Shown one piece after another: positions 5,011 to 6,969 of a stretch of DNA of 6,969 bases. The translations under genes were made by a program, and so were the position numbers. The stretch covers positions 1 through 6,969 of the forward strand of contig JAITBV010000176.1 of the NCBI GenBank assembly GCA_031283395.1. The letters run 5' to 3'. The DNA comes from Candidatus Adiutrix sp. (GTDB taxonomy: Bacteria; Desulfobacterota; Desulfarculia; Adiutricales; Adiutricaceae). The notes under the pieces are model-generated. The model searched no databases. It was given only the letters and a program-made list of their open reading frames with translations, and was not told the origin of the DNA. Each line of letters begins with the position of its first letter. Within the stretch, counting starts at the first letter, position 1.

Positions 5011-5615
5011 TATAAACCTCCCCTCAAAAGCGCCCCCATCCACTCCCCGTCGCCCGGCCTTTGGGGCGGCAGTTGGATGGCGTCCAGGCGCCTGGCCTGC
5101 CGGGCGGCCAGTTCGTATTCCTTCAGGGCCAGTTCCCGCTTGGAGTTGGAGCCGGTCAGGCGCTCGCATAAACGCACGGCCAGCCGGGCGGCCAGGACCT
5201 CCACAAAGACGGGGGGATAAAAAGCCGGGTCCTCCACCCGCCTCAGATAGATCAGGTTCAGGGGCGGGCCCTGGCCGCTCAAAAGGTTCCGGCCCTCGAC
5301 CAGCCAGGCCCGGTTTTCCCCGGCTATGTAATCATCCATAAGGGCCTGGGGCCAGGGCCCGGCCGACAGGACCCGCAAACAATCCGCGGGCAGGAGATAT
5401 TGATGGCGCCAGCCGAAGGCCGGGGCCTCGCCCAGGGCCGGGAGCCTGACCCTGTCCCGGGCGAAGTTCCAACAGTAGCGGCTTATCTCGGCGTCCCGCA
5501 CCGACTCGTAAAGGCTCCGGGCCAGTTCGGCGGCCGGGCCCGGATCATCCAGGGAGATGATCCGGGCCTCGCCCAGGGCGCTCAAGGCCTGGTTGACTAT
5601 GTCAACCACGCCCAT
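5010..5615 (-). CDS. Tail tubular protein A / head-tail adaptor (T7 gp11-like)
   Basis: This 201-aa protein has the family's order of features. NQALSALGEARIISLDDPGPAA (8-29) leads into ARSLYESVRDAEISRYCWNFARDRVRLPAL (32-61). The tryptophan/proline section EAPAFGWRHQYLLPADCLRVL (63-83) follows, then LNLIYLRRVEDPAFYPPVFVEVLAARLAVRLCERLTGS (119-156) and a C-terminal helix. The protein forms a 12-subunit ring between the portal and the tail nozzle in T7-like virions. Its length is normal. No good Shine-Dalgarno sequence precedes the ATG at 5615, but a 39-codon gene with a strong one overlaps it by 14 nt, so translation is probably coupled. In T7-like order a nozzle gene (gp12) should follow directly, and here it does not. 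Confidence 0.9.
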   Translation of the reverse strand: MGVVDIVNQALSALGEARIISLDDPGPAAELARSLYESVRDAEISRYCWNFARDRVRLPALGEAPAFGWRHQYLLPADCLRVLSAGPWPQALMDDYIAGENRAWLVEGRNLLSGQGPPLNLIYLRRVEDPAFYPPVFVEVLAARLAVRLCERLTGSNSKRELALKEYELAARQARRLDAIQLPPQRPGDGEWMGALLRGGL

Positions 5616-5721
5616 TGGTTCGTTTCTTCATCGTGTCGGAAGGCTTGACCACCGGGGCCCGGACTGGAGTGCCGAGAGGCCCCTTGGCCGGCGCTTGGCC
5701 GGTCTTCTTGGTTTCGCTCAT
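5602..5721 (-). CDS. Small basic protein of 39 aa between capsid and adaptor genes
   Basis: The frame starts at an ATG (5719-5721) with GGAGG (5730-5734) 8 nt upstream, and ends 14 nt inside the adaptor gene (stop 5602-5604). The product is rich in Lys, Pro, Ala and Thr, begins MSETKKTGQAPAKGPLG and ends MKKRTNGRG. It is probably disordered, with no membrane segment. Good ribosome site, correct strand and coupling to the adaptor gene support it as a real gene, although it is short. Its role is unknown. A minor virion or assembly protein, or simply a translational leader for the adaptor, would fit. Confidence 0.6.
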   Translation of the reverse strand: MSETKKTGQAPAKGPLGTPVRAPVVKPSDTMKKRTNGRG

Positions 5722-5743
5722 GGTTTTTTCCTCCATTTTGTTT

Positions 5744-5811
5744 CGTCATTCCGGCGAAAGCCGGAATCCATGGACCCCGGCTTTGAGGCGCGCCTCTTCG
5801 CCGGGGTGACG
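5744..5811 (+). repeat. Composite palindromic repeat downstream of the capsid gene
   Basis: A 20-bp ATTCCGGC palindrome (5748-5767) runs into a 42-nt unit (5770-5811) with CCCCGGC/GCCGGGG outer arms and an inner 12-bp palindrome GAGGCGCGCCTC. The 42-nt unit is repeated perfectly, inverted, at 6781-6822. Both parts should fold into strong hairpins in the late transcript, 11 nt past the capsid stop codon. There is no following T-run, so a simple intrinsic terminator is not supported. Confidence 0.85.
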
Positions 5812-5822
5812 GTCTATGTGTT

Positions 5823-6728
5823 TTACTCGGCGCAGTTGACCTGGACGATCTTCTTCTCCTGGGTGCGGGTGCAGCCGGCGGTGAAGCTCATCCAGATCTG
5901 CCAGAGATAGTTCTTGTCCGTCCGGCGGTCTATGTGGGTCTCCAGGCCGTTCCAGGTCCCGAAATGGAGGCCGCTCTTGACCCAGGCCAGGCAGTGCCTG
6001 ATCCCGGCGGTGGACAAGAGGCGCTCGGTGGAGATGAATTTGAAACCCATGAAGGAATCCACCTCCCCCTTGACCAGGGCCTTGACCGAGTTGTAATCCG
6101 CGCTGGTGACCTTGATGGAGCCCAACAGGTCCGAGAGCTGCTTTTCGGAACAGGCCAGGAACCGGGCCTCGCCCGGGTCGTTATTGGCCGCGATGAGCAT
6201 TTCCCGGGCCTTGATGAGCTTGGCCACGGTCAGGCCTTCGCCCTCCCCCCCGGGGTCGTAGTCATGGCCTATTATCTGGCCGTCCGGGAGATCGGTGTCC
6301 GTCAGGTCGTCATAGGTGCCGGTCTTGGCCGGGTTGGTGGCGGCCATTATTATCAGGTCGTCGTGCTTGCGGGCGTAGGCGGCCCGCATGGCCTCGGCGT
6401 AGGGGGATTTCGGGTCGCCTATCAGGCGGATGTCGTCGCCCTTGGCGTCGGCCAGGGCCAGGGCGAAATCGCTGGGCATGAGCCACCGCTGATGATGTTC
6501 GATATCATCGTGGACCGTGTCGCCCTTCCAGTCGCCGGGGTCGGTGCCCTGGTTGAAGGGGTTGAACTCCACCTCGCCGAACTGCTTGACCACCTGGGCC
6601 GCCGAGCCCTTATAGGAGCCGGTGTTGACCGTCCCGGACAGGCGGGGGGTCTTCTGCTGGAGCAAAAGCTCCACGTTGCCGGTGAACTGAAGGATATGAT
6701 GGTCCTCCACCTTGAAAGTCGTTGCCAT
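5823..6728 (-). CDS. Major capsid protein (podovirus type, Phage_capsid_2-like)
   Basis: This 301-aa protein matches the layout of podovirus HK97-fold coat proteins of the Phage_capsid_2 kind. It opens with HHILQFTGNVELLLQQKTPRLSGTV (residues 9-33) and continues with HDDIEHHQRWLMPSDFALALADAKGDDIRLIGDPKSPYAEAMRAAYARKHDDLIIMAA (73-130). The same family has a D-x-(R/H)-x(n)-DPxSPYAxA pattern followed by a helix and DDxII. A long spine helix (LTVAKLIKAREML) and GFKFISTERL lie in the C-terminal half. It forms the icosahedral shell. AGGAGGG (6734-6740) is 5 nt before the ATG, a very strong ribosome site fitting an abundant product. It lies in T7-like order between a likely scaffold gene and the adaptor, and is the only virion gene bracketed by inverted 42-bp repeats. 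Length is typical. Confidence 0.88.
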   Translation of the reverse strand: MATTFKVEDHHILQFTGNVELLLQQKTPRLSGTVNTGSYKGSAAQVVKQFGEVEFNPFNQGTDPGDWKGDTVHDDIEHHQRWLMPSDFALALADAKGDDIRLIGDPKSPYAEAMRAAYARKHDDLIIMAATNPAKTGTYDDLTDTDLPDGQIIGHDYDPGGEGEGLTVAKLIKAREMLIAANNDPGEARFLACSEKQLSDLLGSIKVTSADYNSVKALVKGEVDSFMGFKFISTERLLSTAGIRHCLAWVKSGLHFGTWNGLETHIDRRTDKNYLWQIWMSFTAGCTRTQEKKIVQVNCAE

Positions 6729-6741
6729 AACGGCCCTCCTT

Positions 6742-6768
6742 GCGCCGTGGGCGCTTGCATCGCGATGC
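6742..6768 (-). promoter_or_regulatory. Hairpins in the capsid gene leader
   Basis: Two compact palindromes precede the capsid ribosome site: GCATCGCGATGC (6757-6768) and GCGCC-GTG-GGCGC (6742-6746 and 6750-6754). The second sits directly 5' of AGGAGGG. A stem just upstream of a strong ribosome site may stabilise the capsid message or keep the site open. The effect is inferred. Confidence 0.35.
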
Positions 6769-6780
6769 CTTAATTATGTT

Positions 6781-6860
6781 CGTCACCCCGGCGAAGAGGC
6801 GCGCCTCAAAGCCGGGGTCCATCTTCAAAGCCCTGGATTCCGGCTTCCGCCGGAATGACG
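6781..6860 (-). repeat. Composite palindromic repeat upstream of the capsid gene
   Basis: The 42-nt unit (6781-6822) is the exact reverse complement of 5770-5811. It is followed 14 nt later by an ATTCCGGC palindrome with a changed centre (6837-6856). The order mirrors the downstream block, with the 42-nt units facing the capsid gene on both sides. About 11 extra nt between the two parts distinguish this copy from the downstream one. Confidence 0.85.
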
Positions 6861-6870
6861 GAGAAGAAGC

Positions 6871-6969
6871 TCAGCCCTGGGCGACCTCTTTTTTGAAAAG
6901 GTCCTCGACCTGCTTGACGGCCGCGGGCTCGCCCTCCAGGTAGCGTTTGCGGAAACTCTCGTCGGCCAT
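6871..6969 (-). CDS. C-terminal end of a gene, possibly the scaffolding protein (partial)
   Basis: The last 32 codons visible (from an ATG exactly at the window edge, 6967-6969, to TGA at 6871-6873) encode a charged, helical segment. It contains FRKRYLEGEPAAVKQVEDLF and ends FKKEVAQG. Whether that ATG is the start or an internal Met cannot be seen. The position directly before the capsid gene and the Lys/Glu-rich helical tail fit the capsid-binding end of a podovirus scaffolding protein (T7 gp9 position). That is an inference from gene order, not from a recognised motif. Confidence 0.5.
   Translation of the reverse strand: MADESFRKRYLEGEPAAVKQVEDLFKKEVAQG

Noticed and set aside
5744..5811. 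Intrinsic terminator after the capsid gene
   Set aside because: The hairpins are strong, but neither strand shows the following run of T, so I list it as a repeat only.
5934..6773. Plus-strand open frame of 279 codons across the capsid gene
   Set aside because: It is antisense to a well-supported capsid gene with a strong Shine-Dalgarno sequence. Its Gly/Val/Arg composition is typical of a GC-rich shadow frame.
1..6860. Possible CRISPR array from the recurring 20-28 nt repeats
   Set aside because: The units are palindromic, widely and unevenly spaced, in both orientations, and lie between ordinary genes. There are no regular spacers or cas genes.

Overview
The window reads as one flank of a podovirus-type (T7-like) prophage in a GC-rich bacterial chromosome. 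The minus strand carries a late-gene block from about 6969 down to 2562: the end of a possible scaffold gene, major capsid protein, a 39-codon gene, tail tubular protein A/adaptor, a T7 gp14-like internal virion protein, a tail fibre with a T7 gp17-like N-terminus, an amidase endolysin and a holin. Genes are packed head to tail, with spacings from 14 nt of overlap to about 40 nt. The exception is the two repeat-bearing gaps around the capsid gene. GC-rich codons and short palindromes built on ATTCCGGC/GCCGGAAT between genes suggest a proteobacterium, perhaps of deltaproteobacterial type. That host guess is weak because no housekeeping gene is present.

Between the lysis genes and the left edge lies the accessory and lysogeny part. 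A BrnT/BrnA type II toxin-antitoxin pair (2044-2539, plus strand) follows a 78-aa gene of unknown function (1789-2025). A LexA/CI-like S24 repressor (639-1364) and an orphan MNT-type nucleotidyltransferase (245-574) lie on the minus strand. A 33-bp palindrome at 1742-1774, with extra half-sites upstream, is a good candidate operator for the S24 repressor. A separate 23-bp palindrome at 2016-2038 is a good candidate BrnA operator. About 190 bp between the repressor and these operators is a composite of GC-rich palindromes bounded by 13-bp inverted repeats, apparently inserted into the control region.

The most unusual structural feature is that the capsid gene, alone among the virion genes, is bracketed by perfect 42-bp inverted repeats (5770-5811 and 6781-6822). 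Each is backed on its outer side by a 20-bp ATTCCGGC palindrome. The virion block also looks incomplete: no nozzle (T7 gp12) or large ejection proteins (gp15, gp16) sit where T7-like order would put them. Only an 11-codon mini-ORF lies between the adaptor and the gp14-like gene. No integrase, terminase, portal or attachment site is visible. I did not find a convincing new multi-gene system. The best candidates are the repeat-bracketed capsid cassette and the 78-aa gene/BrnTA/repressor control region.
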